Source: Spirochaetales bacterium
GTDB lineage: Bacteria; Spirochaetota; Spirochaetia; Treponematales; Treponemataceae
DNA length: 61,254 bases
Direction: 5' to 3'
Assembly: GCA_029098225.1 (NCBI GenBank)
Contig: JAQXNX010000006.1
Coordinates: 1-61,254, forward strand
The notes below the pieces were generated by a model. The model saw nothing but the letters and a program-made list of their open reading frames with translations. It did not search any database and was not told the origin of the DNA. Made by a program: the position numbers and the translations under genes. Positions 14,565 to 23,839 of the stretch are shown here, piece by piece (within the stretch, counting starts at the first letter, position 1; every line of letters starts with the position of its first letter).

Positions 14565-16121
14565 TTAGAACTTCGCTTTTCTAAGTCTTACCTTTTCAAT
14601 ATCCTCGCAAAAGAGCTCACGCAAATCGTTAAGACCAAGTGCCATCAAGGCCATACGGTCAATACCAATACCCCAGGCAAGAACAGGACAATCAAGCCCC
14701 ATAGCCTTTGTAACTTCCGGACGGAAAATACCGGAACCACCAAGCTCAAACCAGCCCAAAACAGGGTGCTTGATATGAACTTCAATAGAAGGCTCTGTGA
14801 ACGGGAAGTAGCCAGGTACGTATTTTACTTCTTCGGCACCGGCAATTTCTGTAGCGAACATCTTGAGCATACCCAAAAGGTCGCGCAAAGTTACGTCGTT
14901 ACCTGCAATAATACCTTCTGTCTGGTAGAAGTCAGAAAGGTGTGTTGCATCTACCTTGTCGTAGCGGAAACAGCGTGCAATACCAAAGTATTTACCAGGA
15001 ACTTCTGCCTTATGAAGCTGATGAGCCGACAAAACAGTTCCCTGTGAGCGGAGAATAAGGCGGCGTGTGAATTCATTATCAAAAGTGTAGTTCCAGCCAC
15101 GGCTTCCAGTGTTTCCACCAGTTTCGTGGGCAGCCTTTACGTTGCTCAAATATGGTTCTTCAATAAATTTTGCATGTGTAGGATTTTTAATGCGGTATAC
15201 ATCGTGAATATCGCGGGCAGCGTGGAACTGTGGCATGAACAAAGCATCACCGTTCCAGAATTCAGTTTCTACAAGCGGACCGTCAAACTCCTGGAAGCCA
15301 AGAGAACAAAGCTTGTCTTTTACAGACTCAAGGAACTGAACATATGGGTTTGTACGGCCAGGAATAATACGTGCAGGTGGAATTGCAATGTTGTAACCAC
15401 GGAAGGTACCGTTTTTCCATTCTCCAGATGCAAGCATTTTTGGAGTGATTTCGCCAATTTCATTACCTGTAACACCAGCGCTCTTAAGTGCATCGCGAAC
15501 AGCTTCAAAACCGCTCTGAAGCTTGTAGAATACAGTCTCTCGCTCAATCATCTTGAAAGGAGAATCTGCAGCACCGCGCTTTTTAGCAAGACCTTCCATA
15601 GCAGAAGCTTCTGCAGCAGACAAATCATCTTTATTAAGAAGGCCGCCTTCAGCAGCGATAGCCTTCTTTACAAGATCCATAGTTGCCTTAATGCGTTCAG
15701 GAAGGGCAGCACCTGTGTACTCAACCTTCTTTTCTGCGTTCATTTTAAGAACACCGTCCTTTACAAGAGGACCAAATGCAGAACCAACATCCTTCTGCTC
15801 AAGACCAACACCTGCCGCAATTTCCGGCATTGTGTGAGCACCCTTTTCCTTAAGGAAGTTTACCATGCGTTCTTCTACAGTACCTGTTTCTGCAAGCTTG
15901 CGACCCATTTCTGTAATTTCAAAGAATGTATGTGGTGTACGGCGGATTTCTTTAAGAAGTTCCTTTCCAGAAAGCCAGGAGAAGGCCTGGTTAGCATGAC
16001 CTTCCTTATATTCAAGTTCCTTCTGAAGTTTTTCTGATGTAAGTTCATCCTTTTCTGAATATTTCAACAAAACCTTAATTTCAAGCGGATGAAGATTTTT
16101 GATGATGTTTTTAACGTCCAT
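14565..16121 (-). CDS. pheS: Phenylalanyl-tRNA synthetase alpha subunit, archaeal type
   Basis: The 518-residue protein charges tRNA-Phe with a beta subunit not encoded in this window. The first 150 residues are winged-helix repeats (LHPLEIKVLLKYSEKDELTS; RTPHTFFEITEMGRKLAETG), as in archaeal and eukaryotic PheRS alpha, not the coiled coil of bacterial PheS. The class II core follows: NPYVQFLESVKDKLCSLGFQ, MPQFHAARDIHDVY, GKYFGIARCFRYDKVDATH, HPVLGWFELGGSGIFRPEV and PVLAWGIGIDRMAL. Spirochaetes are known to carry archaeal-type PheRS, ascribed to ancient transfer. The ribosome site is weak (GGGAAAA). Codon use resembles ppdK, suggesting high expression. Confidence 0.96.
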   Translation of the reverse strand: MDVKNIIKNLHPLEIKVLLKYSEKDELTSEKLQKELEYKEGHANQAFSWLSGKELLKEIRRTPHTFFEITEMGRKLAETGTVEERMVNFLKEKGAHTMPEIAAGVGLEQKDVGSAFGPLVKDGVLKMNAEKKVEYTGAALPERIKATMDLVKKAIAAEGGLLNKDDLSAAEASAMEGLAKKRGAADSPFKMIERETVFYKLQSGFEAVRDALKSAGVTGNEIGEITPKMLASGEWKNGTFRGYNIAIPPARIIPGRTNPYVQFLESVKDKLCSLGFQEFDGPLVETEFWNGDALFMPQFHAARDIHDVYRIKNPTHAKFIEEPYLSNVKAAHETGGNTGSRGWNYTFDNEFTRRLILRSQGTVLSAHQLHKAEVPGKYFGIARCFRYDKVDATHLSDFYQTEGIIAGNDVTLRDLLGMLKMFATEIAGAEEVKYVPGYFPFTEPSIEVHIKHPVLGWFELGGSGIFRPEVTKAMGLDCPVLAWGIGIDRMALMALGLNDLRELFCEDIEKVRLRKAKF

Positions 16122-16172
16122 TTTTGTTTTCCCAAATGCACAAAGTTGTTTCGACAGATTTTAATCACCGGC

Positions 16173-16208
16173 AAAAAAATAAGCCGCCAGCTTAAACTGT
16201 CGGCTTAT
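16173..16208 (-). terminator. Terminator of the 16252 gene
   Basis: On the minus strand ATAAGCCG and CGGCTTAT close a stem with an inner CAG/CTG, followed by seven T residues. It isolates pheS from the hypothetical gene upstream. Confidence 0.75.
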
Positions 16209-16251
16209 ATTCTATAATATTTTGCATAAAAATTAAATAGGGTATAGATTT

Positions 16252-16650
16252 TTATCTGTTAAATTTCAAATATGCAGAATATTGAGCTTTTCTTTGTCCA
16301 CGTTCATCACGGAAGTATCTTTCAGAATCGCGTTTAAGATAATTGTAGCTGTAATACTGATTCTCTTTCTGGAAGTCCAAAAGACAAGCCATAACAGTAT
16401 TCATAGCTTCTCCCTTCTCGTAAGTAACGTAAAGAGTTTCATAATAAATTCTTACTTCATCGTACATAGGATTATATTCAATTTTTACACTTGCATTTTT
16501 ATCTGTACAATGCTGATTTTCTGGAATAATTGTTGTTGTCTGAAGTTTTGTTTCTTCATATTTTTCCAAGTCTTCATCTGCGACTGGTGCAGCACATAAA
16601 GAAAATGCAGTTACTATCATAATTGAAAGAAAAAATATTATCTTTTTCAT
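16252..16650 (-). CDS. Small secreted hypothetical protein
   Basis: The 132-residue protein has a clear Sec signal peptide (MKKIIFFLSIMIVTAFSLCAA). The mature part is charged and rich in Tyr and Glu (NPMYDEVRIYYETLYVTYEK; KENQYYSYNYLKRDSERYFR) and ends YLKFNR. AGGAG precedes ATG with about 6 nt spacing. I do not recognise the family; a lineage-specific periplasmic protein is likely. It is monocistronic, ended by the terminator at 16173. Confidence 0.7.
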   Translation of the reverse strand: MKKIIFFLSIMIVTAFSLCAAPVADEDLEKYEETKLQTTTIIPENQHCTDKNASVKIEYNPMYDEVRIYYETLYVTYEKGEAMNTVMACLLDFQKENQYYSYNYLKRDSERYFRDERGQRKAQYSAYLKFNR

Positions 16651-16770
16651 AGCATACTCCTGAAAATCGAAAAAATGATTATTTAAAAACCAAAAAAATG
16701 TGTTTTTAGTTTCTAATTTGATTATTTAACAACAAGTTTGAAATAAAGTTACATTATCTTTTTCTTGAAG

Positions 16771-17520
16771 TTAAAAAGATTTATACTCTATTATTCTATC
16801 ACATTCTAGAAAAAAATCAAGGTTAATAACATATCTTCCAGAATCTATTCCCATTGTCGGCTGATTTTTGATTAATACTTTTCCAGAAATTTCCTTTGGT
16901 TTATTTTTTATAAGATTACGATAATATGCACGCACGGCCTCTTTTAGAGAATCTTCAGCAGCATTCCGTATACCTTCAAAGCCAAGCGTTAAATCTCCAT
17001 AACCTCTGCCATGAATAACAGGATTTTGTATTGAATCCCACAAATTATAATATTGAATCTGAGCTTCGTTCCTGTTAAATTCGCACCAGCAGTTAAATCT
17101 ATTGTTCTGAATCCACGGAGATGCATAATGAATGCCTGCTAATATATAACTCTGATCATATAATTCTGTTACTTCCAGATATTCGTCAACTCCACGAGCT
17201 TTATCTGAGGGCGTATATGTAAAAGACCATCCGTATACCATTCCGTTAATTAAGAATGGCGCAACTTCTTTTATTGAATTTATAGGATAATCGTAAATTC
17301 CGCTTTCTAAGTCAGTTTTTACAGTATTCTCTTCCTGATTTTCGTAGTTTTCGTTTGTTGTAAAATCTTCTGTTTCAGAAAATTCTTCAAAAAGCCCGGG
17401 AAAAGCATCAAGTTCTGCCCAAAGAGGAATTCTTATATTTCTTATTACAGATGGCGTTTGAGTAAAAGAAAATTCTGATAATAATAGTATAGAAATAATA
17501 AATAGCTTAAATTTTCGCAT
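16771..17520 (-). CDS. Secreted hypothetical protein
   Basis: The 249-residue protein starts with a signal peptide (MRKFKLFIISILLLSEFSFT). The mature part includes IRIPLWAELDAFPG, an acidic low-complexity linker (TEDFTTNENYENQEENTV), and FLINGMVYGWSFTYTPSDKARGVDEY. The C-terminal half (GFEGIRNAAEDSLKEAVRAY; GKVLIKNQPTMGIDSGRYV) has an alpha-beta character. It resembles treponemal periplasmic proteins of unknown role. It follows the rhomboid gene by 6 nt on the same strand, so it is probably the last gene of that operon. Confidence 0.7.
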   Translation of the reverse strand: MRKFKLFIISILLLSEFSFTQTPSVIRNIRIPLWAELDAFPGLFEEFSETEDFTTNENYENQEENTVKTDLESGIYDYPINSIKEVAPFLINGMVYGWSFTYTPSDKARGVDEYLEVTELYDQSYILAGIHYASPWIQNNRFNCWCEFNRNEAQIQYYNLWDSIQNPVIHGRGYGDLTLGFEGIRNAAEDSLKEAVRAYYRNLIKNKPKEISGKVLIKNQPTMGIDSGRYVINLDFFLECDRIIEYKSF

Positions 17521-17526
17521 TAATTG

Positions 17527-18180
17527 TTATTTTAATCCCTTCCATACTTTTATCGGATGAATTCCCATTCTTATAACAAAATAAAGATAAGCGGTCAAAA
17601 ATCCAAAAAGATGTGTTAAATGAGCAATTCCAGAATTTCTATAGAATAACTGGCTTCCTAATTCAATTATAGTGTAAAGAATGACCATAACTGGTGCCGG
17701 AACAGGAATTACCCACCAGAGATAGATTATAGAACGCGGGAAAAATACTGCATATGCAAATAGAATTGAATAAACAGCTCCACTAGCGCCTATAAGAATA
17801 ACATAATAATTATTTGTGAATTTGTAGACAAGATAAGATAAAGCACCGCTTAAAATTCCGCATAAAAAATAAAATAAAAGGAATTCTTTGGAGCCGATTG
17901 CTTTTTCTATACTTATACCAAAGCAGATAAAACAGAGCATATTTAAGATTACGTGTTCAAGACTTCCGTGAACGAACATGTATGTTAAAAATTGCCAGTA
18001 AAAATGATATTTATCAATGGCAAGCACAGATAGTCCGCAATAATGATATATATAATTGTATAAAGTGGGATTTATATAACTGATAGCATAAATGACAATA
18101 TTTATAACAGCTATCATTATTGTTGCATTAAAAAATGTATATGCAAAAGGCTTTCTGAAAAATTTATTTTTTAGGTTCAA
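17527..18180 (-). CDS. Rhomboid family intramembrane serine protease
   Basis: The 217-residue protein has six membrane helices. Rhomboid signatures are complete: FVHGSLEHVILNMLCFICFG (TM2 with HxxxN), ILIGASGAVYSILF (catalytic Ser in GASG) and GIAHLTHLFGFLTAYL (TM6 with the catalytic His). It therefore should be an active protease in the inner membrane. Its start overlaps the end of the GGDEF gene by 17 nt, so the two are coupled. Substrate is unknown. A second rhomboid homologue at 33947 lacks these residues. Confidence 0.9.
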   Translation of the reverse strand: MNLKNKFFRKPFAYTFFNATIMIAVINIVIYAISYINPTLYNYIYHYCGLSVLAIDKYHFYWQFLTYMFVHGSLEHVILNMLCFICFGISIEKAIGSKEFLLFYFLCGILSGALSYLVYKFTNNYYVILIGASGAVYSILFAYAVFFPRSIIYLWWVIPVPAPVMVILYTIIELGSQLFYRNSGIAHLTHLFGFLTAYLYFVIRMGIHPIKVWKGLK

Positions 18181-19276
18181 AATAAGTCACCATATTTCTG
18201 CCGTTATTTTTTGAAAGATAAAGTCCCTGATCTGCCTGATTTACAAGTTCATTCGGAGATTTAACTAAATTCTTTTCTGCATCAAAAACTGTAACACCAA
18301 CGGAAATTGTTACATGAAGATGCTGCCCGTTATAATGGAAGTCGTGTTCATCTATTGCAGAACGAATTCTTTCTGCAACGAGCATAGCATCTTCTTTTCC
18401 TGTATCATTCAATAAAACGGTAAATTCCTCTCCACCGTAACGGCAGGCCATGTCTGTTTCGCGAAGATTTTTGCGGATTAAGTCTGCTACATTTATAAGA
18501 ACAAAGTCGCCGCATTCATGACCGTATGTATCATTGAATTTCTTAAAAAAGTCAATATCAAACATTAAAATAGAAAGATTCTGATTTTGTAAAAATGCAT
18601 TATCAATTGCTTCTGTGAGCATATTAAAGAAGTAATATTTTATCTTTAAATGCGTCATCATATCTGTAGAGGCGGTTTCCAAAAGAACAGCATTATTAAT
18701 TGCTACAGAAGCTAGAGATGCAATAGACATCATCTGATCTTTTTCATAATCTGTATAAGTTGTATCATCTTCAATAGCAATTCTTTCCTGTAAAACAAGA
18801 ATACCATTTAAGTGATTCTTTTGGATTAAAGGAATAATTAAAGTTGGATTCAGCTGTCTTATAACATCAAGATATTCAGAATCTTTTATATCGCGTTCTA
18901 ATTCATCAAGTGTAACAGGTTTTGCCTGCTGGAGAAGAATTGTTGCGATATCTGAAGAAATAGGAATTTCCAAAGGTTTTTCGAAATTATCTTTACTTGT
19001 TTCGAGCTTTAATACTTCGTTAGAAATTAAGTCACGTACAAAAATTTCTGTTCCAAGAACGTGCATTTGAGCCATACAAACATAAACAATTGATTCAAGA
19101 AGGTTTGTAAAATCGATGTTCTGGCAGAAAGACTTTGCAATATCAAGAAGCTGCTCTAAATCATAAATTTGTTTTTCATATTGCAATGTCTGCTCTAAAG
19201 CAGTCTGTGCTGAAGTCTTTTTATGAGAATCTTTTTTAGCTTTTGTAGTTTTGCTTCTTGCCTTAGTATTACTCAT
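18164..19276 (-). CDS. GAF-GGDEF diguanylate cyclase
   Basis: The 370-residue protein makes cyclic di-GMP. A basic N-terminus (MSNTKARSKTTKAKKDSHKK) is followed by a short coiled helix, a GAF-like sensor domain (about 50-195) and a GGDEF domain. The active loop is RYGGEEFTVLL; RETD five residues upstream forms an inhibitory I-site, so product feedback is expected. DIDFFKKFNDTYGHECGDFV is the nucleotide-binding part. ATG 19276 overlaps the stop of the preceding gene by 8 nt. No membrane helix is seen, so the enzyme is cytoplasmic. Confidence 0.93.
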   Translation of the reverse strand: MSNTKARSKTTKAKKDSHKKTSAQTALEQTLQYEKQIYDLEQLLDIAKSFCQNIDFTNLLESIVYVCMAQMHVLGTEIFVRDLISNEVLKLETSKDNFEKPLEIPISSDIATILLQQAKPVTLDELERDIKDSEYLDVIRQLNPTLIIPLIQKNHLNGILVLQERIAIEDDTTYTDYEKDQMMSIASLASVAINNAVLLETASTDMMTHLKIKYYFFNMLTEAIDNAFLQNQNLSILMFDIDFFKKFNDTYGHECGDFVLINVADLIRKNLRETDMACRYGGEEFTVLLNDTGKEDAMLVAERIRSAIDEHDFHYNGQHLHVTISVGVTVFDAEKNLVKSPNELVNQADQGLYLSKNNGRNMVTYFEPKK

Positions 19277-20858
19277 GTGACATATCACCACTATTTATTA
19301 TAACATAGTTTTTCATAATTTCAAAAAAAATGTTCCAATTTTCATAATGCGATTCAAGAAAGTTTGAATTATCTCTGTTTCTTGAAGAAAACATCAAAAC
19401 CTTTAAGTTAGAAATTAATTCACTAGAAGGCTTCTTTGCATCTGCTACAATATCATCTAAAGCTTTATATAGTGACCATAAATTAGTGCAAATTGACTGT
19501 AAAACTTCGTGTGCTTCTTCATTTATTGAAGTAACCATTTTATCCAGGCGGGAAATAAAATCTTTATTGCGTTTACTGTCTTTTATATAACTTTCAAGCA
19601 TTGCAATATTATTCCTTTGATCCTGTTTAAAAGATTCTTCAAAAGTATTAAATTCATCTTCTGCGTTAATTACTGCATATACCTGAGATGAAAAGCTTGA
19701 TTTATAAGTTGGATTATTAAAAAATCCTTCAATTACAAGGTCATTTAACAGACTTTTTACTCCGGCAGGAAGATAAATATGCAAAAATGTCTTTAAAATA
19801 CGTAAAGGAAGAATCCATTTAAATGATGATGGAGTTTCGTTCTGGAGCATATTATTGTAAGTCTGGTTATAAGCAGAAAGCTCCTCCAGAGGTACATCTC
19901 CAAATAATTCCTGAATTTCATCAGAAATTGTTGATTCCTGAATTTCAGATTTAATTTTCTGGTCGTCTGAATTGTATCGTTCCTGAATCATATTGGCAAA
20001 ATCCTGGCGTGGAGAACCTGAATAGTTTGCCTTGCTTGGTTCAAAATTTTCATCAGAATGACTTACCTGAATTAATAATTTTAAATTCTGTCTTGTAAGG
20101 ATTCTGTTTAGCACATAATTGATTTTTTTGATATTTCCAAGGTAATTATTTCTTTCGGTATCTGAAAGTTCATTTCCCTTTTTAAGTTCTGCAAGGGCTA
20201 AAACTGCTTCGGCAAGTGCTGTATCAATTCTTAAGCCTGCAGTCTGATAATACAGATCTTCCAGAAGATTAAGAGCACGGCTTGCCGAAACTTCTGAATA
20301 TGAAGGCATATAAGAAAAATCTGCAGGTATAAAATTTGAATCAAAAGATTGAAGAAACGGAACAAAACCGTAGTGACAGAATTCTACAAATTGACGCAGA
20401 TTTAAAATATCCTGATCCATTTTTTTGAATTTTTCTGTATTCAAATCTCTTAATAAAGTCTCCATGGTTTTTCGCTGGCGTGCAAATACTCGGTCAAGAT
20501 TTGCAATATCACTTTGAGCTTCTTCTTTGCGTGCTTCATAAGAAATTTTATTTAAGAGCTGAAGTTCCTGTGGTGAATAAGCTGTAATAATAAGCTGAGC
20601 TTCAAATCGGTGTTGTCTTAAAACATCGTTTGGAGAAACTGTTGCTAAAAAAAGCCGGTCTAAAGGAAGGGTGTTTTTATACAAGGCAAAAATGGCTTCA
20701 CCAAAATTTGGCTGCAGCATTCCATTTTTGCATAGAACAGGTCGCATTTCTTTTAACTGACTTTCAAATTTTTTTAATAACTGCTTTTTTTGTACTTCAG
20801 GTGAGGATTTATGAAAAATAGAATCAAAAAATTCTGAAATGATTTGAAATAAACTCAT
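19269..20858 (-). CDS. Spirochaete protein of unknown function (possibly DUF5312)
   Basis: The 529-residue protein is almost wholly helical, with no signal peptide, membrane helix or recognised catalytic motif. It begins MSLFQIISEFFDSIFHKSSP and contains long amphipathic helices around KISYEARKEEAQSDIANLDR and LDKMVTSINEEAHEVLQSIC. Length and style fit DUF5312, a Treponema family I recall; this was not searched. It lies between dusB and the GGDEF gene and overlaps the latter by 8 nt, so a link to that cyclase is possible. A weak hairpin precedes it (20876-20916). Confidence 0.6.
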   Translation of the reverse strand: MSLFQIISEFFDSIFHKSSPEVQKKQLLKKFESQLKEMRPVLCKNGMLQPNFGEAIFALYKNTLPLDRLFLATVSPNDVLRQHRFEAQLIITAYSPQELQLLNKISYEARKEEAQSDIANLDRVFARQRKTMETLLRDLNTEKFKKMDQDILNLRQFVEFCHYGFVPFLQSFDSNFIPADFSYMPSYSEVSASRALNLLEDLYYQTAGLRIDTALAEAVLALAELKKGNELSDTERNNYLGNIKKINYVLNRILTRQNLKLLIQVSHSDENFEPSKANYSGSPRQDFANMIQERYNSDDQKIKSEIQESTISDEIQELFGDVPLEELSAYNQTYNNMLQNETPSSFKWILPLRILKTFLHIYLPAGVKSLLNDLVIEGFFNNPTYKSSFSSQVYAVINAEDEFNTFEESFKQDQRNNIAMLESYIKDSKRNKDFISRLDKMVTSINEEAHEVLQSICTNLWSLYKALDDIVADAKKPSSELISNLKVLMFSSRNRDNSNFLESHYENWNIFFEIMKNYVIINSGDMSHE

Positions 20859-20923
20859 TTTTTCTTGCAGTTTTTAAATATTGGTGGTACACAGCAAAAC
20901 ACCATTAAAATATTATACTTGAT

Positions 20924-21943
20924 TTATTGGAAATTTGCAATAAAACTAAAAATATCAACATAATCCTGAACAGTAGAAGCATGAACGATTTTTGCGCGTA
21001 CTGCAGCTCCGCCTTCTATTCCTTTTGAGTAGGCTGCAAATCTTTTTCTCATTTCCAGGCAGGCATGCTGTTCAGAAGTTTCTTGCACAAGACGATTAAG
21101 TTCTGCAAATCCTGTTTTAATTCTTTCTTCGGGAGGAACCGGTGTATATTTGCCTTCAGTTAATAATTGTACAGCATCTCTAAAAATAAATGGATTTCCC
21201 ATAGCGCCTCGGGCAAACATAACCGCATCTGCGCCGGTCTGTTCAAGCATTTTTTTTGCATCTTCTGGCTTGAATAAGTCTCCTGAGCCAAAAACTGGAA
21301 CAATTCTGCTGCTATCTGACTGATTTTTTACATAATCAACAAGCTCTTTCATTATCTGCCAGTCTGAATGTCCTTCGTAACCTTGTGCACGAGTTCTTGG
21401 ATGAATTGTAATTGCACTTACTCCAGCTTCCAGAGCAGCCTGAGCAGCCTCTTTCCAGGTTATTTGTTTTTGTTCCCATCCTGAGCGGATTTTTACCGTA
21501 ACTGGAATTCCTGCTTTTCCGCCGCAAGCTTTTACTACGGCGCTCGCAATTTTAAATAATCTGTCCGGGTCGCGGGTAAGGGCAGAACCTGCTCCTGTTT
21601 TTATAATTTTTGGAACCGGGCAGCCACAATTTATATCAATAACTTCGCAATGTGTTTTTTCAAGAACAATTTGAGCAGCCTGAGCCATAATATCTTCGTC
21701 TCCGCCAAAAATCTGAACAGCATAAGCCTTTTCATTATAGGCGCGGCGCATAAGAATTTCTGTTTTAAGGTTTTTGCGGACTAAGGCTTCTGCGCTTACC
21801 ATTTCTGTATAAGTAAAACAGGCTCCATTTTCTATGCATACAGAACGGAAAGCACTGTCGCTGTACCCAGCTACAGGAGCGAGAAATAGATTTCCTTTTA
21901 AAGAGATATTTCCAATGTTTACCGGATGATATAAACCTGCCAT
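20924..21943 (-). CDS. dusB: tRNA-dihydrouridine synthase
   Basis: The FMN enzyme reduces uridines in the tRNA D-loop. The 339-residue protein shows NLFLAPVAGYSDSAFRSVC at the start, VIDINCGCPVPKIIKTGAGS with the active Cys, VTVKIRSGW, ITIHPRTRAQGYEGHSDW, VFGSGDLF and DAVMFARGAMGNPFIF. This is the Dus barrel with a helical C-terminal domain and fits the DusB subgroup. It is 18 nt downstream of the TatD gene and shares its promoter. Confidence 0.95.
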   Translation of the reverse strand: MAGLYHPVNIGNISLKGNLFLAPVAGYSDSAFRSVCIENGACFTYTEMVSAEALVRKNLKTEILMRRAYNEKAYAVQIFGGDEDIMAQAAQIVLEKTHCEVIDINCGCPVPKIIKTGAGSALTRDPDRLFKIASAVVKACGGKAGIPVTVKIRSGWEQKQITWKEAAQAALEAGVSAITIHPRTRAQGYEGHSDWQIMKELVDYVKNQSDSSRIVPVFGSGDLFKPEDAKKMLEQTGADAVMFARGAMGNPFIFRDAVQLLTEGKYTPVPPEERIKTGFAELNRLVQETSEQHACLEMRKRFAAYSKGIEGGAAVRAKIVHASTVQDYVDIFSFIANFQ

Positions 21944-21961
21944 ATACGGACGCCAGAGGCC

Positions 21962-22741
21962 TTATTCCTCAGGTAATCCGAATGCCTTACAGCTGTTTTT
22001 CCAAAGCTGTTCGCTAAGAACTTCTAAGTCCATATCAAGCATTTCTGCTAAGAAGCGTGCTGTAGAAGGAAGATAAGCCGGCATTGTTCTTTTCTTTTCC
22101 CGGAATTCTGCAGGAATCATAAATGGACTTTCTGTTTCCAGAAGAATTCTATCAACAGGGATATTTAAAACTGTTTCATGCAAATTTCTTGCATTGCGAT
22201 ATGTAAGATTACCCGCAAAAGAAAACCAGATATTTTTGTCCAGACATTTTTTTGCAAAGGCAGCGTCTTCTGAATAACAGTGTAAAATAGCGCCTTTGTC
22301 CGGCATACGCTCTGTTAAAACATCATATAAATCTTTACCTGCATCTCTGTTATGAATTATAACAGGCAAATTATGCTTTTGGGCAAGCTCAAGTTGTGTA
22401 ATAAAAAGTTCAATTTGAGAACGCTTATCGCCAAACTGTTTAAAATAATCCAGACCAGTTTCTCCAACTGCAACAACATTTGGAAGTTCCAGACCTTTTT
22501 CTACAGTATTAATCCAGTCAGCTCCTGGATTTGTAACTTCTGAAGGAGCAACACCAACGGCATAATAAATTCCATTAACAGATTTAAGATTTGCATAAAC
22601 CTTGTTAAAATCATAGAGACTATTATTTATACAAACAATTCTCATAACTCCAGCCTGCTTTGCCTGCTGAATTACGCGTAATTGTTCAATAGGATCATCG
22701 TAAATAAGCCCGATGTGGGCATGAGTATCAAAAAACTTCAT
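21962..22741 (-). CDS. tatD: TatD family metal-dependent hydrolase
   Basis: The 259-residue protein has all metal-binding motifs of TatD DNases: FFDTHAHIGL (HxH), VGETGLDYF (Glu), PVIIHNRDAG (His), ILHCYSED (His) and LLETESPF (Asp replaced in TESP context). TatD enzymes act as 3'-5' exonucleases or D-aminoacyl hydrolases. The aspartate in the last motif (usually ETDSP) reads ETESP, a conservative change worth noting. AGGAAG precedes ATG. It heads an operon from a promoter at 22774-22802. Confidence 0.9.
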   Translation of the reverse strand: MKFFDTHAHIGLIYDDPIEQLRVIQQAKQAGVMRIVCINNSLYDFNKVYANLKSVNGIYYAVGVAPSEVTNPGADWINTVEKGLELPNVVAVGETGLDYFKQFGDKRSQIELFITQLELAQKHNLPVIIHNRDAGKDLYDVLTERMPDKGAILHCYSEDAAFAKKCLDKNIWFSFAGNLTYRNARNLHETVLNIPVDRILLETESPFMIPAEFREKKRTMPAYLPSTARFLAEMLDMDLEVLSEQLWKNSCKAFGLPEE

Positions 22742-22773
22742 GGCTGAACTTCCTGTAAGATGTGATTACTTTA

Positions 22774-22802
22774 AATATAGCATAGTAAAGTTATAAAGTC
22801 AA
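22774..22802 (-). promoter_or_regulatory. Promoter of the tatD-dusB operon
   Basis: On the minus strand TTGACT (22797-22802), 17-nt spacer, TATATT (22774-22779), with a leader of about 25 nt before ATG 22741. Confidence 0.7.
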
Positions 22803-22833
22803 AATTTTAATTTTTTCAATTAAAAATTCGATT

Positions 22834-23754
22834 TTAGTTGATTTTCCATTTATTATTATCTTTGTAGAATCTTTTTGCATTTACTTCCAGGAGTCGACCG
22901 TCTTCGCCAATCATTTTTATCATGGAAGTAAGCGGATTTACTTCTGTAATTCTAAAATCTGTTCCGTCGTAATGAATTCTAATTCCTTCACCCGGCAGGT
23001 TTCTTCTGGCTTCGTTATACCAGTCAAATTCGTAAGAAAGACAACATAAGAGTCTTCCACATTGACCGGAAATCTTCATAGAATTTAATGAAAGATTCTG
23101 ATCTTTTGCCATTTTTATAGAAACAGGCTTAAGCTTATCTGAAAGTCCGTGACAGCAGAATGCACGACCGCAAACTCCAAGTCCTCCGGTAATTCTGGCT
23201 TCATCGCGAACTCCAATCTGTCTTAATTCAATTCTAAGACGGAAAACTGCAACAAGATCTTTTACAAGATCTCTAAAGTCTACTCGTGAATCTGAACTAA
23301 AGAAGAATAATGCTTTTTGTTCTTCAAAAAGAAAATGTGTCTGAATAAGCTTCATATCAAGCTTGTGCAACGCAACTTTTTCCTTAAAAATCGGGAATGC
23401 ATCTTTTTCTTTCTGTTCAAGTTCTTTTTTTCTTTTTAAATCTTCTTCTGAAGCCTTGCGCTCAATAGTTACTATATCGGCCTGTTTTATTCCCATTGGT
23501 TTTTTACTGCATCCAAGAACTCTGGCCATATCTTTTCCATAGCGGGTAGGAATTATTACAAAATCTCCGGCCTTTAAAGTCATTTTTTCGGGAGTTTTTG
23601 CATAAATTGTTTCGCAGGAATAATCTAATTTTGTGCAGTAAAGAGGAAAATCAAAATCTAAATTTTCAGATTCAACAGAACTGATGTCTGAATCTTCCAG
23701 CGCTTCAAGATTTTCATCTTCGTTATCTATATCTGTTTCAAATATATCGCTCAT
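22834..23754 (-). CDS. ricT: PSP1 domain protein, RicT/YaaT-like
   Basis: The 306-residue protein has an acidic N-terminus and then the PSP1 core. Characteristic cysteine motifs are present: GGLGVCGRAFCCHGLSD and ISGQCGRLLCCLSYEFDWY. In Bacillus subtilis, RicT (YaaT) joins RicA and RicF in a complex with Fe-S clusters that affects RNase Y; an RNase Y gene is present at 40308 in this window. AAGGT precedes ATG and a separate promoter lies at 23810-23839. YaaR, which neighbours YaaT in Bacillus, lies just upstream here too. Function in spirochaetes is inferred. Confidence 0.88.
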   Translation of the reverse strand: MSDIFETDIDNEDENLEALEDSDISSVESENLDFDFPLYCTKLDYSCETIYAKTPEKMTLKAGDFVIIPTRYGKDMARVLGCSKKPMGIKQADIVTIERKASEEDLKRKKELEQKEKDAFPIFKEKVALHKLDMKLIQTHFLFEEQKALFFFSSDSRVDFRDLVKDLVAVFRLRIELRQIGVRDEARITGGLGVCGRAFCCHGLSDKLKPVSIKMAKDQNLSLNSMKISGQCGRLLCCLSYEFDWYNEARRNLPGEGIRIHYDGTDFRITEVNPLTSMIKMIGEDGRLLEVNAKRFYKDNNKWKIN

Positions 23755-23809
23755 ATTTACCTTATTTTTCGTATTACGAATTTTTTGAGAGTTTTTTAAT
23801 ATTTATATT

Positions 23810-23839
23810 ATTATACATCACGAATTATGAAGACATCAA
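23810..23839 (-). promoter_or_regulatory. Promoter of ricT
   Basis: On the minus strand TTGATG (23834-23839), 18-nt spacer, TATAAT (23810-23815). The -35 lies inside the last codons of the YaaR gene, so ricT can be expressed apart from the upstream operon. Confidence 0.6.

Noticed and set aside
15126..16037. 303-codon plus-strand ORF opposite pheS
   Set aside because: It lies wholly within pheS, has Cys/Phe-rich low-quality composition and no ribosome site; it is an antisense shadow of a conserved gene.
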